DNA from: CALAGJ01 sp964293305
Lineage (GTDB): Bacteria > Bacteroidota > Bacteroidia > Chitinophagales > Chitinophagaceae
Direction: 5' to 3'
DNA length: 28,937 bases
Assembly (NCBI GenBank): GCA_964293305.1
Contig: CAXYYO010000042.1
Coordinates: 1 to 28,937, forward strand
The first letter of the stretch is position 1. Every line of letters starts with the position of its first letter. The position numbers were made by a program, and so were the translations under genes. Shown here piece by piece: positions 7,704-17,001 of the stretch. A model generated the notes under the pieces. The model saw only the letters and a program-made list of their open reading frames with translations. It ran no database searches and was not told the DNA's origin.

Positions 7704-9041
7704 TTAAAATACTCCGGTATAATTATGAGGCGTTATTTTTTTTAATTCCTCTTTTATGGCAGGAGAAACCTTGAGCTTGTTGATAAATGTATGTATAGCT
7801 TTTTTGTCAAGGGTATGATTTCCTCTTGTTAAGTCCTTCAATGCTTCATAGGGATTTGGATAATTTTCCCTTCTTAAAATTGTTTGAATGGCTTCTGCCA
7901 CTACAGCCCAGTTTGCTTCTAAATCAGCAGCAATTTTTGATTCATTTAAAAGTAATTTATCTAACCCTTTGTGCAGACTATTTATTGCAAGAATGGTATG
8001 AGCCACCGGTATTCCAATATTGCGCAGTACAGTGCTGTCTGTAAGATCTCTTTGCAATCTACTGATGGGAAGCTTGCCACTTAAGTGTTCAAATATTGCA
8101 TTGGCCAAGCCAAAATTTCCCTCCGCATTTTCAAAATCAATGGGATTTACTTTATGCGGCATGGCACTACTACCTACTTCTCCTGCTTTTGTTTTTTGTT
8201 TAAAATAATCCATGCTGACATAGGTCCATACGTCTCTACACAAATCTATTAGAATAGTATTGATGCGACGCATATTATCTAAATGGGCCGCAAGGTTATC
8301 GTAGTGTTCAATTTGTGTGGTGTATTGCTGGCGCTGAAGTTGCAAACTGTTTTCAGTAAACTCATTGGCTAGTTTAATCCAATCTTTTTTAGGAAAAGCC
8401 ACATGATGAGCATTAAAATTTCCTGTGGCTCCACCAAATTTTGCTGTAAAGGGAATTTGAACAAAGAGATTTACCTGTGCGGACATTCTTTCTGTAAATA
8501 CAAGTATTTCTTTGCCCAGTTTTGTAGGAGATGCCGGCTGCCCATGTGTACGTGCAAGCATAGAAATTTGCATCCACTGTGCCCCTAAGTGTTGTAATTT
8601 ATTGTTGAGATTTAATAATGCAGGTAGGTATTCATATTCCATACACTGCTTCCAACTAAGTGGTATAGAAGTATTGTTGATATCCTGGCTAGTAAGCCCA
8701 AAGTGTACCCATTCTTTTATCTCCGATGCACCAATTTTGTCTAACGCTTGCTTTAAAAAGTATTCTACAGCTTTTACATCATGATTCGTTGTAGCTTCAA
8801 TCTGTTTGATTGATTCTGCATCATGTAGGCTGAAGTTTTCAGAAAGCTGCTGCAAGGCTTTTCGATGCTTATCTGCCAACTTAAAAAATTTCTTATCTGC
8901 CAGAAATAGGAAATAGGCTACTTCTACCTTTACCCTGTATTTCATAAGGGCATACTCAGAAAAATATTCATCCAAATGATGTACTTGATTTCTATAACGA
9001 CCATCAATAGGTGATAATGCTGTTAATTTATTTAGCTCCAT
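7704..9041 (-). CDS. purB: Adenylosuccinate lyase
   Basis: This cytosolic enzyme catalyses two steps of purine synthesis: release of fumarate from SAICAR (giving AICAR) and from adenylosuccinate (giving AMP). It has 445 residues and is of the E. coli-like class. Fumarase/aspartase superfamily signatures are clear: 'TSQDINNTS' (about 117-125), 'ARTHGQPASPTKLGKE' with general-acid H166, and the mobile loop 'GSSAMPHKVNPIDFENAEGN' (290-309) with the catalytic Ser (S291/S292). The N-terminus 'LTALSPIDGRY' is typical. No clear -7 box or strong ribosome site precedes the ATG. The M43 protease gene follows closely, a pairing with no obvious metabolic sense. Confidence 0.97.
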   Translation of the reverse strand: MELNKLTALSPIDGRYRNQVHHLDEYFSEYALMKYRVKVEVAYFLFLADKKFFKLADKHRKALQQLSENFSLHDAESIKQIEATTNHDVKAVEYFLKQALDKIGASEIKEWVHFGLTSQDINNTSIPLSWKQCMEYEYLPALLNLNNKLQHLGAQWMQISMLARTHGQPASPTKLGKEILVFTERMSAQVNLFVQIPFTAKFGGATGNFNAHHVAFPKKDWIKLANEFTENSLQLQRQQYTTQIEHYDNLAAHLDNMRRINTILIDLCRDVWTYVSMDYFKQKTKAGEVGSSAMPHKVNPIDFENAEGNFGLANAIFEHLSGKLPISRLQRDLTDSTVLRNIGIPVAHTILAINSLHKGLDKLLLNESKIAADLEANWAVVAEAIQTILRRENYPNPYEALKDLTRGNHTLDKKAIHTFINKLKVSPAIKEELKKITPHNYTGVF

Positions 9042-9183
9042 TTTATTTTTTTGAAAAATCTACTTAGCTGAGCATCCGATATATTGATACTCCTTTCATT
9101 AATTATTTACACAGAAAAAATTGATGATCACTAAACAGATGCATGAATAAGGTGTTTAACAATTATTGCTATCAAAAACCTTA

Positions 9184-9191
9184 TTTATTTG
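9184..9191 (+). promoter_or_regulatory. Putative -7 box of mqnA (TTTATTTG)
   Basis: TTTATTTG matches TAnnTTTG except at the second base and precedes the likely TTG start (9210) by 18 bases. The upstream TTG at 9189 lies inside this box, which argues against its use as the start codon. The -33 element is not clear. Confidence 0.35.
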
Positions 9192-9209
9192 CACGCAAAA
9201 ATAGAAGAA

Positions 9210-9956
9210 TTGACTAAGATAAAAGTTGGAGCGGTCAACTATCTTAACACAAGGCCGCTATTGTATGGGATAGAACACAGTGCTGCAATGCAAGCACAAA
9301 TTATACTTATTCAGGATTATCCTGCTAGAATTGCAAACCTTCTATTATCAAATGATATAGATCTTGGATTAGCTCCGGTAGCCGTGATTCCTAAATTAAC
9401 TGAAAGACACATCATCACAGATTACTGTATAGGTGCAAATGGACCGGTGGCATCTGTATGTATTTATAGTGCCAAACCCTTTGAAGCTATAGATACTATT
9501 TTATTGGATTATCAAAGCCGTACCTCGGTAAATCTTTGTAAAGTATTATTGAGGCATTTTTGGAAAAAAGAAATCAAGCTGGTAAATACAACATCGGAAT
9601 TTTCTCATCGTATAGCTGAAAACACTGCGGGTTTATTAATTGGAGACCGGGCATTGGCATTTAACAGCCAGCCATTGTATAAATATGATCTGGCAGAAAT
9701 ATGGAAGGCTATGACAGGACTTCCATTTGTATTTGCCGTATGGGTTAGCAATAAACAACTTCCAGAATCTTTTACTTCATTATTCAATAAAGAAAATAAA
9801 ACAGGATTGGATTCTATAGATACGGTCATTGCGGAACAGGTTGATTGCCCTTTTGATTTAAATATGTATTACAAAAAAAATATTTCTTATCAGTTGAATG
9901 CAGAAAAAAGAAAGGGGTTGGATCTATTTCTGGAAATGATAAAAGAAAATGATTGA
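9210..9956 (+). CDS. mqnA: Chorismate dehydratase (futalosine menaquinone pathway)
   Basis: MqnA removes water from chorismate to give 3-(1-carboxyvinyl)oxybenzoate, the first step of the futalosine route to menaquinone. The fold is that of periplasmic binding proteins, but the enzyme is cytosolic. The N-terminal signature 'KIKVGAVNYLNTRPLLYGI' is diagnostic, and 'DLGLAPVAVIPKL' and 'GLLIGDRALAF' are further family stretches. No ATG starts the frame. TTG at 9210 gives the family-typical beginning 'MTKIKVGAVNYLNT' and sits behind an AGAAGA-like purine stretch. An upstream in-frame TTG at 9189 would add seven residues but overlaps a probable -7 box. The other futalosine genes are not in the window. 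Confidence 0.92.
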   Translation: MTKIKVGAVNYLNTRPLLYGIEHSAAMQAQIILIQDYPARIANLLLSNDIDLGLAPVAVIPKLTERHIITDYCIGANGPVASVCIYSAKPFEAIDTILLDYQSRTSVNLCKVLLRHFWKKEIKLVNTTSEFSHRIAENTAGLLIGDRALAFNSQPLYKYDLAEIWKAMTGLPFVFAVWVSNKQLPESFTSLFNKENKTGLDSIDTVIAEQVDCPFDLNMYYKKNISYQLNAEKRKGLDLFLEMIKEND

Positions 9957-9961
9957 TCAAG

Positions 9962-9969
9962 TATTTTTG
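9962..9969 (+). promoter_or_regulatory. Possible -7 box ahead of the T9SS plug gene (TATTTTTG)
   Basis: Perfect match to TAnnTTTG directly behind the mqnA stop, 98 bases before the ATG of the next gene. No -33 TTTG is visible at the right distance. It may give the plug gene its own promoter. Confidence 0.3.
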
Positions 9970-10067
9970 GATTTTGTTTCAAACAAATCAATCATACAAT
10001 TTTCGATTCATTTAACAACTATGATTCTTTTTTGCACGATACTTGCCAATTGTTGAGACATAATACC

Positions 10068-11354
10068 ATGAAATATATCTATACACTTTTTTTATGTTCC
10101 TTAATCCCAGTTCTTTTAATGGCTGAGCGGGAGCCAGGTGTTGTTTTAATGAAAAATATTCATGAAGCTAAATTGTTTCCTTCGGGAAATCAACAAGGCT
10201 TTGCAATGATTAATTTAGGTACTGAAACTGGCTTGCAATTGCACTTTGACGATTTAGAAGCAACCGTAAAAAATTATAATTATACCTATGTACTTTGCAA
10301 TGCGGATTGGAAACCGGCTGTTATAAGTAGTTTTGATTATCTATCAGGTTTTACTCGAGGAAGGATTAGTCAATACAGGGCTTCATCCATCTCCAAAACA
10401 AAATACTTTCATTACCAAGCTCTACTACCAGAAAAGTCTTGTATGCCGAATAAAGCGGGTAATTATTTGCTCTATGTATATTTAAATGGTGATACCAGCA
10501 AACTTGCATTTACCAAACGATTATTAGTAATAAATAACTTAATTGGAATTAGCAGCAGATTAACACAACCATTTAATAATCAGTTGTTTCGAACTCATCA
10601 AAAGGTAAGTTTTATTTTAGATAAATCAAAGTTAAACATTTTAAACCCTCAGCAACAGCTAAAGGTATTTGTATTACAGAATTATCGATGGGATAATGCA
10701 TCATCAAACCTTCAACCACAATTCATACGTGGTAACCAGTATGAATATAATGCCGAACAAGATTGTGTATTTCCCGGAGGAAAGGAATACCGCTGGGCAG
10801 ATTTAAGGAGTTTTCGCTATCAGAGTGAAAGGGTGGATAGTGCCAGTTTGAAAGATCTTCCATATACAGTATGGCTCAGAAAAGATTTAGAAAGAAATTC
10901 TGTACAGTATTTGTTTTACCAAGATTTGAATGGTTTTTATGAGGTAGGTGCTACAGATGTAAACAATCCTTGGTGGCAGGGAGACTATGCCAATACCTAT
11001 TTTTATTTTATGCCTAAAGACCATCTGCCTTTTCCTAACAAAAATGTATATCTGATTGGTGAAATGTTGGAAAATTACCCTAATCAAGTATGCCAGATGC
11101 AGTTCAACGCCGAGAAGGGTGTTTATGAAAAAACATTGCTTTTAAAGCAAGGATACTATAGCTATAGTTATGGCACTTTGAACATCACCCCAGAAAAAGG
11201 AGAAAAGATACAACCATCTGACACAGAAGGAAATTTTTGGGAAACTGAAAATGATTATACAATTCTAGTCTATTACAAATCTTTGAGTGGAAGGTATGAT
11301 GAGCTAGTAGGTGCAGCAAGTATCAACACAAAGAGTACTTCACTAGGAAGGTGA
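10068..11354 (+). CDS. Type IX secretion system plug protein (DUF5103 family)
   Basis: Proteins of this family were found as the periplasmic 'Plug' that closes the giant SprA channel of the Bacteroidota type IX secretion system when it is idle. The sequence shows a signal peptide ('MKYIYTLFLCSLIPVLLMA') and the family pattern: 'GFAMINLGTETGLQLHFDDL', 'YTYVLCNADWKP', 'FDYLSGFTRGRI', 'FHYQALLP' and 'GNYLLYVYLNGD'. In the C-terminal half come 'PQFIRGNQYEYNAEQDCVFPG', 'EYRWADLRSFRYQSERVDS' and 'GDYANTYFYFMP'. The mature protein is about 420 residues, usual for the family. The ATG at 10068 is chosen because it opens the signal peptide; the upstream TTG at 10032 would put 12 residues in front. It is convergent with ftsK, with 30 bases between stops and no clear terminator. 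Confidence 0.88.
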   Translation: MKYIYTLFLCSLIPVLLMAEREPGVVLMKNIHEAKLFPSGNQQGFAMINLGTETGLQLHFDDLEATVKNYNYTYVLCNADWKPAVISSFDYLSGFTRGRISQYRASSISKTKYFHYQALLPEKSCMPNKAGNYLLYVYLNGDTSKLAFTKRLLVINNLIGISSRLTQPFNNQLFRTHQKVSFILDKSKLNILNPQQQLKVFVLQNYRWDNASSNLQPQFIRGNQYEYNAEQDCVFPGGKEYRWADLRSFRYQSERVDSASLKDLPYTVWLRKDLERNSVQYLFYQDLNGFYEVGATDVNNPWWQGDYANTYFYFMPKDHLPFPNKNVYLIGEMLENYPNQVCQMQFNAEKGVYEKTLLLKQGYYSYSYGTLNITPEKGEKIQPSDTEGNFWETENDYTILVYYKSLSGRYDELVGAASINTKSTSLGR

Positions 11355-11384
11355 TATTATATTTACATAATAAATATTTGAATT

Positions 11385-14060
11385 TTAGCCCAAAGTATCC
11401 AATATATTCTGTAGTTCCATATCAGTTTTGATGAGCACTTCCCGGGCCTTACTTCCTAAATTTGGACCTACCACACCGGCCATTTCCAATTGATCCATCA
11501 GGCGGCCTGCCCTGTTATATCCTAACTTCATTCTTCTTTGTATTAAGGATGTGCTGCCCATTTGATTTTGTACAATCAGTCTGGCTGCTTCTTCAAAAAG
11601 GCTATCTCTATCTGCAAGGTCAATTGCTTTTCCTTCCATTTCTTTTTCATCTACATATTCAGGTAAATAAAAAGCCTGTGGATATCCTTGTTGAGCTCCA
11701 ATAAATTCACATACATGCTCTACTTCCGGTGTATCTACGAAGGCACATTGTAGCCTCGTTATTTCACCATTATAACTAACTAACATATCGCCCTTACCTA
11801 TCAATTGTTCGGCACCACCTGCATCTAAAATGGTTCGGCTATCTATTTTACTACTTACTTTAAAAGCTACACGGGCCGGGAAGTTTGCTTTAATTGTACC
11901 AGTTATAATATTTACCGAAGGCCGCTGTGTGGCAATAATTAAATGGATGCCCACAGCCCTCGCTAGCTGAGCCAGTCTTGATATAGGCATTTCCACTTCT
12001 TTGCCCGCCGTCATAATTAAATCTGCAAATTCATCAATGACTAAAACGATAAATGGCAGAAATTGATGTCCTTTTTGAGGGCTTAGTCTGCGCTTTATAA
12101 ATTTCTCATTATACTCTTTGAGGTTTCTACAGTTTGCTTCTTTTAGTAAATCATATCTATTGTCCATTTCAATACACAATGCATTGAGGGTATAAACAAC
12201 TTTTTTTGTATCAGTAATAATTGCTTCTTCTTCTCCTGGCAGTTTTGCTAAAAAATGTTTTTCTATAGCACGATATAAGCTCAGTTCCACTTTTTTGGGA
12301 TCCACCAAAACCAATTTTAATTGTGATGGATGTTTCTTATAAAGTAAGGATACCAATAATGTATTTATACCTACAGATTTACCCTGACCGGTGGCCCCCG
12401 CCATGAGCAAGTGAGGCATACTGGCCAAGTCAACAATGAAATTTTCGTTGTCAATTTTTTTACCTATGGCAATTGGAAGTGAAAAAGAATTATTTTGAAA
12501 CTTATCACTACTCAGCAAGGTTTTCATGCTAACCACACGCTTACTGGCATTGGGTACCTCAATACCAATAGTCCCCTTTCCGGGAATGGGTGCTATAATA
12601 CGAATACCAAGCGCAGCAAGGCTTAGGGCAATATCATCTTCTAAATTTTTTATACGGCTGATGCGTACACCAGGTGCTGGTACAATTTCATATAAAGTAA
12701 CGGTAGGCCCTACCGTAGCGCTGATGCGTTGTATCTGAATGTCATAGTTTTTGAGTGTGGAAATAATTTGATTTTTATTTGCCTCCAACTCGGCAGGATC
12801 ATGTACAATTTTTTCACTGCCATGTGTTTCCAATAAATCCAATGTGGGATATTGATAGCGACTCAAATCCAATGCAGGATCATAATCACCCATTGGAATA
12901 TGCTCTGTAGATCCTTCTAAAATCTCCGGCTCTTCTTCGGGAAGAATATCCTGACCACGCTCTACTTCTGTATGAAAAATTTCTTCTTCATCCAAGCTCT
13001 CTTTTATTTCTAATTCTAATGCGGCTGCATCTTTGGGTTGTTTTATTTTCTGCTGCGCAATGGTATTTTTATCATGCTCATTTTGCGATGCTTCGTTTTC
13101 CGCAATTGCGGGATCAATTGAATCACCAACATGTGGCTCTGCAGGGTAAATTACTGCTATATTGGTGTCCTTATATAAATCATTTATAGTCCCATCCACC
13201 TCATGCTCTACTAATTCTAAATTTAATGAAGGGTCTCTTTCCTCAGGCATTACCACCACCACTCCAGACTGATCCTTGCGCAGCGAATTATTATTTTCTA
13301 AAGGATTTTTCTCTGCATCAGATAGGGAATTATCCTGACTTGAGAATGATTCCGGTTTATCCCTGAAATAATCATCATCATTAAAAACAGGTGTTGTTTT
13401 AATTTGCTCGGATACTGTTTCTATATGCTCTTTTAATTTTTTTGCAGGCAATTTAAAAGATGGATTAAATCTCCAAATAATATAGGTAAACGCTGCCCCA
13501 AGTAATAATACGCCTGTACCTACACTACCTATCCAACGGATTAATGTGCTGCTCAATAAATCTCCCACGGCACCTCCAACGGATAATGTATGCCAACCAA
13601 AAGTCCATGCTATAAAGGAAAAACAAACTGATCCGATGAGTAAACCACTGATTACATAACGAAGGTTTCGCAGCAGACTAAATATCTTTTTCCCAAATAA
13701 TAAATTGCAACCTAGCACAAAAAAGAAACTACACAAAAGCATTGATGATACACCAAATGCATTGTGCACCAATAAGTGCGAAATATATGCCCCGATAGCC
13801 CCCATTAGATTAGCAACATCAATGGTATGATCTACCAAAATACCAGCACCATTGTGTAGCACAGCATCTTGATCCTGCCGCCAAGTAAAAAAATATGATG
13901 TAATGGCAGTAAATAAAAAAGCAGCAAAGAGAATGCATATAGTACCTGCTATTTTTGCAGTACGTTCATCTTTCACCACTTCTTCTACGGTTACTTCTTT
14001 TTCTGTATCCGGATTCAGTTGTTCCGGAGAAGGTTTTTTCTTCCTGATTTTATTTGCCAT
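11385..14060 (-). CDS. ftsK: DNA translocase FtsK/SpoIIIE
   Basis: A septum-located ATP-driven DNA pump that clears chromosome termini during division. From the ATG at 14060 it has 891 residues. The basic N-terminus is followed by about four membrane segments within residues 30-200 (for example 'TICILFAAFLFTAITSYFF' and 'VGTGVLLLGAAFTYIIW'). An acidic low-complexity linker to about residue 415 is followed by the alpha/beta motor with Walker A 'GATGQGKSVGI', Walker B 'LPFIVLVIDEFADLIM' and 'LARAVGIHLIIATQRPSV'. The C-terminal gamma winged-helix domain (about the last 70 residues, 'QRRMKLGYNRAGRLMDQLE') reads orienting DNA motifs. An in-frame TTG six codons upstream overlaps a perfect -7 box, so the ATG is preferred. 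Confidence 0.96.
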   Translation of the reverse strand: MANKIRKKKPSPEQLNPDTEKEVTVEEVVKDERTAKIAGTICILFAAFLFTAITSYFFTWRQDQDAVLHNGAGILVDHTIDVANLMGAIGAYISHLLVHNAFGVSSMLLCSFFFVLGCNLLFGKKIFSLLRNLRYVISGLLIGSVCFSFIAWTFGWHTLSVGGAVGDLLSSTLIRWIGSVGTGVLLLGAAFTYIIWRFNPSFKLPAKKLKEHIETVSEQIKTTPVFNDDDYFRDKPESFSSQDNSLSDAEKNPLENNNSLRKDQSGVVVVMPEERDPSLNLELVEHEVDGTINDLYKDTNIAVIYPAEPHVGDSIDPAIAENEASQNEHDKNTIAQQKIKQPKDAAALELEIKESLDEEEIFHTEVERGQDILPEEEPEILEGSTEHIPMGDYDPALDLSRYQYPTLDLLETHGSEKIVHDPAELEANKNQIISTLKNYDIQIQRISATVGPTVTLYEIVPAPGVRISRIKNLEDDIALSLAALGIRIIAPIPGKGTIGIEVPNASKRVVSMKTLLSSDKFQNNSFSLPIAIGKKIDNENFIVDLASMPHLLMAGATGQGKSVGINTLLVSLLYKKHPSQLKLVLVDPKKVELSLYRAIEKHFLAKLPGEEEAIITDTKKVVYTLNALCIEMDNRYDLLKEANCRNLKEYNEKFIKRRLSPQKGHQFLPFIVLVIDEFADLIMTAGKEVEMPISRLAQLARAVGIHLIIATQRPSVNIITGTIKANFPARVAFKVSSKIDSRTILDAGGAEQLIGKGDMLVSYNGEITRLQCAFVDTPEVEHVCEFIGAQQGYPQAFYLPEYVDEKEMEGKAIDLADRDSLFEEAARLIVQNQMGSTSLIQRRMKLGYNRAGRLMDQLEMAGVVGPNLGSKAREVLIKTDMELQNILDTLG

Positions 14061-14075
14061 ACCTGTTGCCTGCAA

Positions 14076-14083
14076 CAAATTTA
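14076..14083 (-). promoter_or_regulatory. -7 box of ftsK (TAAATTTG)
   Basis: Perfect TAnnTTTG on the minus strand. With the start-site ruler from the SRP RNA gene, transcription would begin near 14071 and leave a leader of about 11 bases before the ATG at 14060. The -33 region is not a clear TTTG. Confidence 0.5.
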
Positions 14084-14305
14084 AAAGTAACTTAGCCCAT
14101 GAGGCAGATAGTGGAAAACCTGTGAGTAGTTTATTGGTTATCCACGAAGATTTGTATGTTTAAAAAAGATGATACTGTTCAATTTTATTACTTAGCCAAC
14201 TCAATCGACTAGGTTAAAAAGCAATAAACGGGTATGCAGTTATTGATAGCAACCATCTCCATAGTATTTTGAAAATATTCCAACAATCCTGATAATATGC
14301 TAAAT

Positions 14306-15292
14306 CTAGCATTTCATCTTTATTACATCATTTACAATTTCTTCAACAGATTTTGTAAGCACCAGCTCATGAGGCAATGGTGCATTTATCCAGTTGGCTA
14401 TTTCTTTTGAAAAATTATTTTCAATGGCAGGCAGTACGGGCACTTCGAAAGCTTTGAGTGCGGCAGCATTGCACCATTGTTCATATTGACCTTTGATGGG
14501 CATACATAATAATTTTTTTTTGAGAAATAATGCTTCAGCAGGTGTTTCAAAACCTGCACCTGTTATTACCCCATGGCAGTTGATCAGACTTTGCTGAAAA
14601 GAAGAAGCACCCACAGGCTGTAATAAAATATTTTTATGCCTACGCTTACTCTTTTCTGTTTTTGAAAACAGATGAAAATGTATATCAGGCAATAGTTCTA
14701 AGTGCTTCATAACTACATCATCATGGTAATGCGATAAATAAATAGTTATATGATTATCATCTTTTGGTTCGGCCTTTAAAATGGCTGTACTCAATACCGG
14801 ATTACTGATAAACCGATCATAGGATTTAAAATGCAACCCTGCATATTGGGTGGCCTTTGCATATTGTGTAAGCACCCACTCACCGGCTATAGATTTATGT
14901 GCAGGTCTTGGTGATTTTTTTGATTGAAAAGAAGCTTGATGACCAAAACCAATACTTGCTACTTTTTTTAAACTACATGCTAAAGCTGTGATGGGTTCAA
15001 AATCATTGATGACGATATCATAATCCTGCACTGGAAGAGCTTTTGCCTCCTTAATGAGTTTTAAGGGGTTGAATGATTTAAATATTTTAGCATAATCCAG
15101 TCCACCATAGGAAGTATAATATAGACTAACACCTTTGCTTTTAAATTTTGCTTGCATTCCTGTATCCAAAGTACTATTGCTACCACTTAGAAATAAATCG
15201 ACAGTACCATGCTTTTCCAGATAGGGCAATAACCAAGAAGCCCTTGCTATATGCCCATTGCCAGTGGCTTGAACTGCGTAAAATATTTTCAT
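14306..15292 (-). CDS. MurG-like family glycosyltransferase
   Basis: A 328-residue cytosolic protein of GT-B type. The N-terminus 'MKIFYAVQATGNGHIARA' has the glycine-rich GNGH loop typical of the family annotated 'glycosyl transferase family 28/MurG-like'. The middle has 'YDIVINDFEPITALACSLKK' and the C-terminal half carries the nucleotide-sugar region 'GVITGAGFETPAEALFLKK' with 'PIKGQYEQWCNAAALK'. These fit a UDP- or other NDP-sugar donor site. Substrate and product cannot be told; glycolipid or pigment glycosylation is possible. It lies behind the aldehyde dehydrogenase but is separated from it by a good terminator, so it is probably a separate unit. No convincing promoter box is seen. Confidence 0.85.
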   Translation of the reverse strand: MKIFYAVQATGNGHIARASWLLPYLEKHGTVDLFLSGSNSTLDTGMQAKFKSKGVSLYYTSYGGLDYAKIFKSFNPLKLIKEAKALPVQDYDIVINDFEPITALACSLKKVASIGFGHQASFQSKKSPRPAHKSIAGEWVLTQYAKATQYAGLHFKSYDRFISNPVLSTAILKAEPKDDNHITIYLSHYHDDVVMKHLELLPDIHFHLFSKTEKSKRRHKNILLQPVGASSFQQSLINCHGVITGAGFETPAEALFLKKKLLCMPIKGQYEQWCNAAALKAFEVPVLPAIENNFSKEIANWINAPLPHELVLTKSVEEIVNDVIKMKC

Positions 15293-15340
15293 TGATATTT
15301 TTTTGGATACTACGTGAGTCTTGTTTTAAAAAGTTTAACC

Positions 15341-15373
15341 AAAAGAAAGAGGCTGTATTTTTTACACAGCCTC
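15341..15373 (-). terminator. Terminator of the ALDH gene
   Basis: The 8-bp stem gaggctgt (15349-15356) / acagcctc (15366-15373) is followed on the minus strand by TTTCTTTT (15348-15341). It lies 41 bases beyond the ALDH stop. T-rich sequence on the other side (about 15379-15385) suggests it could also act on the plus strand. Confidence 0.75.
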
Positions 15374-15413
15374 CCTCATTTTTTTAAGTGATTTTAACAA
15401 TCCTATTTATTGA

Positions 15414-16934
15414 TCAAATATTAAACTGAATACCCTGCGCCAAAGGCAAAGAACTGCCATAATTTATAGTGTTTGTTTGGCGACGCATATAAGCTTTCCA
15501 AGCATCGCTTCCGCTTTCTCTACCACCACCAGTTTCCTTTTCACCTCCAAATGCACCGCCTATTTCAGCACCGCTGGTACCTATGTTTACATTGGCAATT
15601 CCACAATCGCTACCGGCATGGCTAAGGAAGAGTTCACTTTCCCTTAAGTTGTTGGTAAATATTGAAGAGCTAAGTCCTTGAGGCACACCATTCTGCATGG
15701 CAATAGCTTCTTCAATGGTGCTGTATTTCATCACATATAATATGGGAGCAAATGTTTCCTCTTGTACAATATGATATTCATTTTTTGCTTCAATGATACA
15801 TGGCTTTACATAGCAACCACTTTCATAGCCAGCCCCACTGAGTACACCACCTTCTACTACAATTTTTCCACCTTCTTCTATAGCTCTTTGTATGGCATTT
15901 TGATAGTCTTCCACAGCCTTAGTATCAATCAATGGGCCTACATGATTAGATGCATCCAAAGGATTGCCAATTTTAAGTTGACTATACGCTCCTTTTAATA
16001 CTTCCAAAGTTTTATCATAAACAGATTCATGTACAATAAGTCTGCGTGTAGTTGTGCACCGTTGACCAGCTGTACCCACAGCTCCAAATACTGCACCAGT
16101 AAGCACCATCTTTAAATCCGCATGTTGAGATACAATGATGGCATTGTTTCCTCCAAGTTCCAAAATGGTACTTCCAAATCTTTCAGCCACAGTAGTGGCT
16201 ACTCTTTTACCTATACGTGTGCTACCGGTAAAAGATACCATCGGGATATTTTTATCAAAATTAATTTTATCGCCGCAGGCATTACCAGTCACTATACAAC
16301 TTACACCTTCTGGTACATTATTGGCTGCAAAAACTTCTGCAATAATATTTTGACAAGCTATGGCGCAAAGCGGTGTTTTGCTGGATGGTTTCCAGATACA
16401 TACATCACCACAAACCCATGCTATAGCTGCATTCCAACTCCATACGGCTACCGGAAAGTTAAAGGCTGAAATGATGCCCACCACACCCAGTGGATGCCAC
16501 TGCTCATACATGCGATGGCTTGGTCTTTCACTGTGCATGGTAAGTCCATACATCTGGCGGCTAAGGCCCACTGCAAAATCACAGATGTCAATCATTTCCT
16601 GCACTTCACCCAAGCCTTCTTGTAGGCTTTTTCCCATTTCATAACTTACTAATTTACCAAGTGCTTCTTTGTGCTTTCTTAATGCTTCTCCCACCTGGCG
16701 CACCACTTCTCCTCTTTTTGGTGCAGGCCATAGGCGCCATGCTGCAAAAGCAGTTTTTGCTGCATCCATTGCTGTGTCATATCCTGCATCATCCGTTGTG
16801 GTGATGGCACCTATCATTTGGCCATCCACAGGGCTGTAAGATGATATAGATTTACCAGTACTATTTATCCAGTTTACACCAGTACTAGTGCCGGCATTGT
16901 TTGATTGAATGTTTAATGATTGTAAAAAGTCCAT
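15414..16934 (-). CDS. amaB: ALDH7-type aldehyde dehydrogenase (aminoadipate-semialdehyde dehydrogenase)
   Basis: An NAD(P)-dependent aldehyde dehydrogenase of the antiquitin (ALDH7) family, whose known role is oxidation of 2-aminoadipate 6-semialdehyde (in equilibrium with piperideine-6-carboxylate) to 2-aminoadipate in lysine breakdown. It has 506 residues. Visible sites: 'SAFNFP' with N159, cofactor lysine K182 in 'WKPSSKTP', 'SFTGSTRIGKRV', general base E259 in 'ELGGNNAIIV', and nucleophile C293 in 'GTAGQRCTTTRR'. 'ELGGNNA' and 'GQRCTTTRR' are characteristic of ALDH7. The gene lies 67 bp behind the DUF1338/HglS-like gene on the same strand, with no promoter box in the gap, and they probably share a transcript. 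That partner supports the lysine assignment. The symbol follows the Pseudomonas name. Confidence 0.9.
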   Translation of the reverse strand: MDFLQSLNIQSNNAGTSTGVNWINSTGKSISSYSPVDGQMIGAITTTDDAGYDTAMDAAKTAFAAWRLWPAPKRGEVVRQVGEALRKHKEALGKLVSYEMGKSLQEGLGEVQEMIDICDFAVGLSRQMYGLTMHSERPSHRMYEQWHPLGVVGIISAFNFPVAVWSWNAAIAWVCGDVCIWKPSSKTPLCAIACQNIIAEVFAANNVPEGVSCIVTGNACGDKINFDKNIPMVSFTGSTRIGKRVATTVAERFGSTILELGGNNAIIVSQHADLKMVLTGAVFGAVGTAGQRCTTTRRLIVHESVYDKTLEVLKGAYSQLKIGNPLDASNHVGPLIDTKAVEDYQNAIQRAIEEGGKIVVEGGVLSGAGYESGCYVKPCIIEAKNEYHIVQEETFAPILYVMKYSTIEEAIAMQNGVPQGLSSSIFTNNLRESELFLSHAGSDCGIANVNIGTSGAEIGGAFGGEKETGGGRESGSDAWKAYMRRQTNTINYGSSLPLAQGIQFNI

Positions 16935-16950
16935 ATTCTTTTTTTTTGTA

Positions 16951-16974
16951 TTTCTACACGATAAATGGTAGAAA
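16951..16974 (-). repeat. Intercistronic hairpin between the DUF1338 and ALDH genes
   Basis: Perfect 7-bp inverted repeat tttctac (16951-16957) / gtagaaa (16968-16974) with a 10-base loop, 17 bases upstream of the ALDH start. No U tract follows on the minus strand, so it is more likely an mRNA processing or stability element than a terminator. Confidence 0.4.
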
Positions 16975-17001
16975 ATGAATGTTTAATTTTATAATTACAG
17001 A

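Noticed and set aside
14297..14312. Hairpin atgcta-aatc-tagcat over the glycosyltransferase stop as its terminator
   Set aside because: It overlaps the stop codon and has no U tract on the minus strand.
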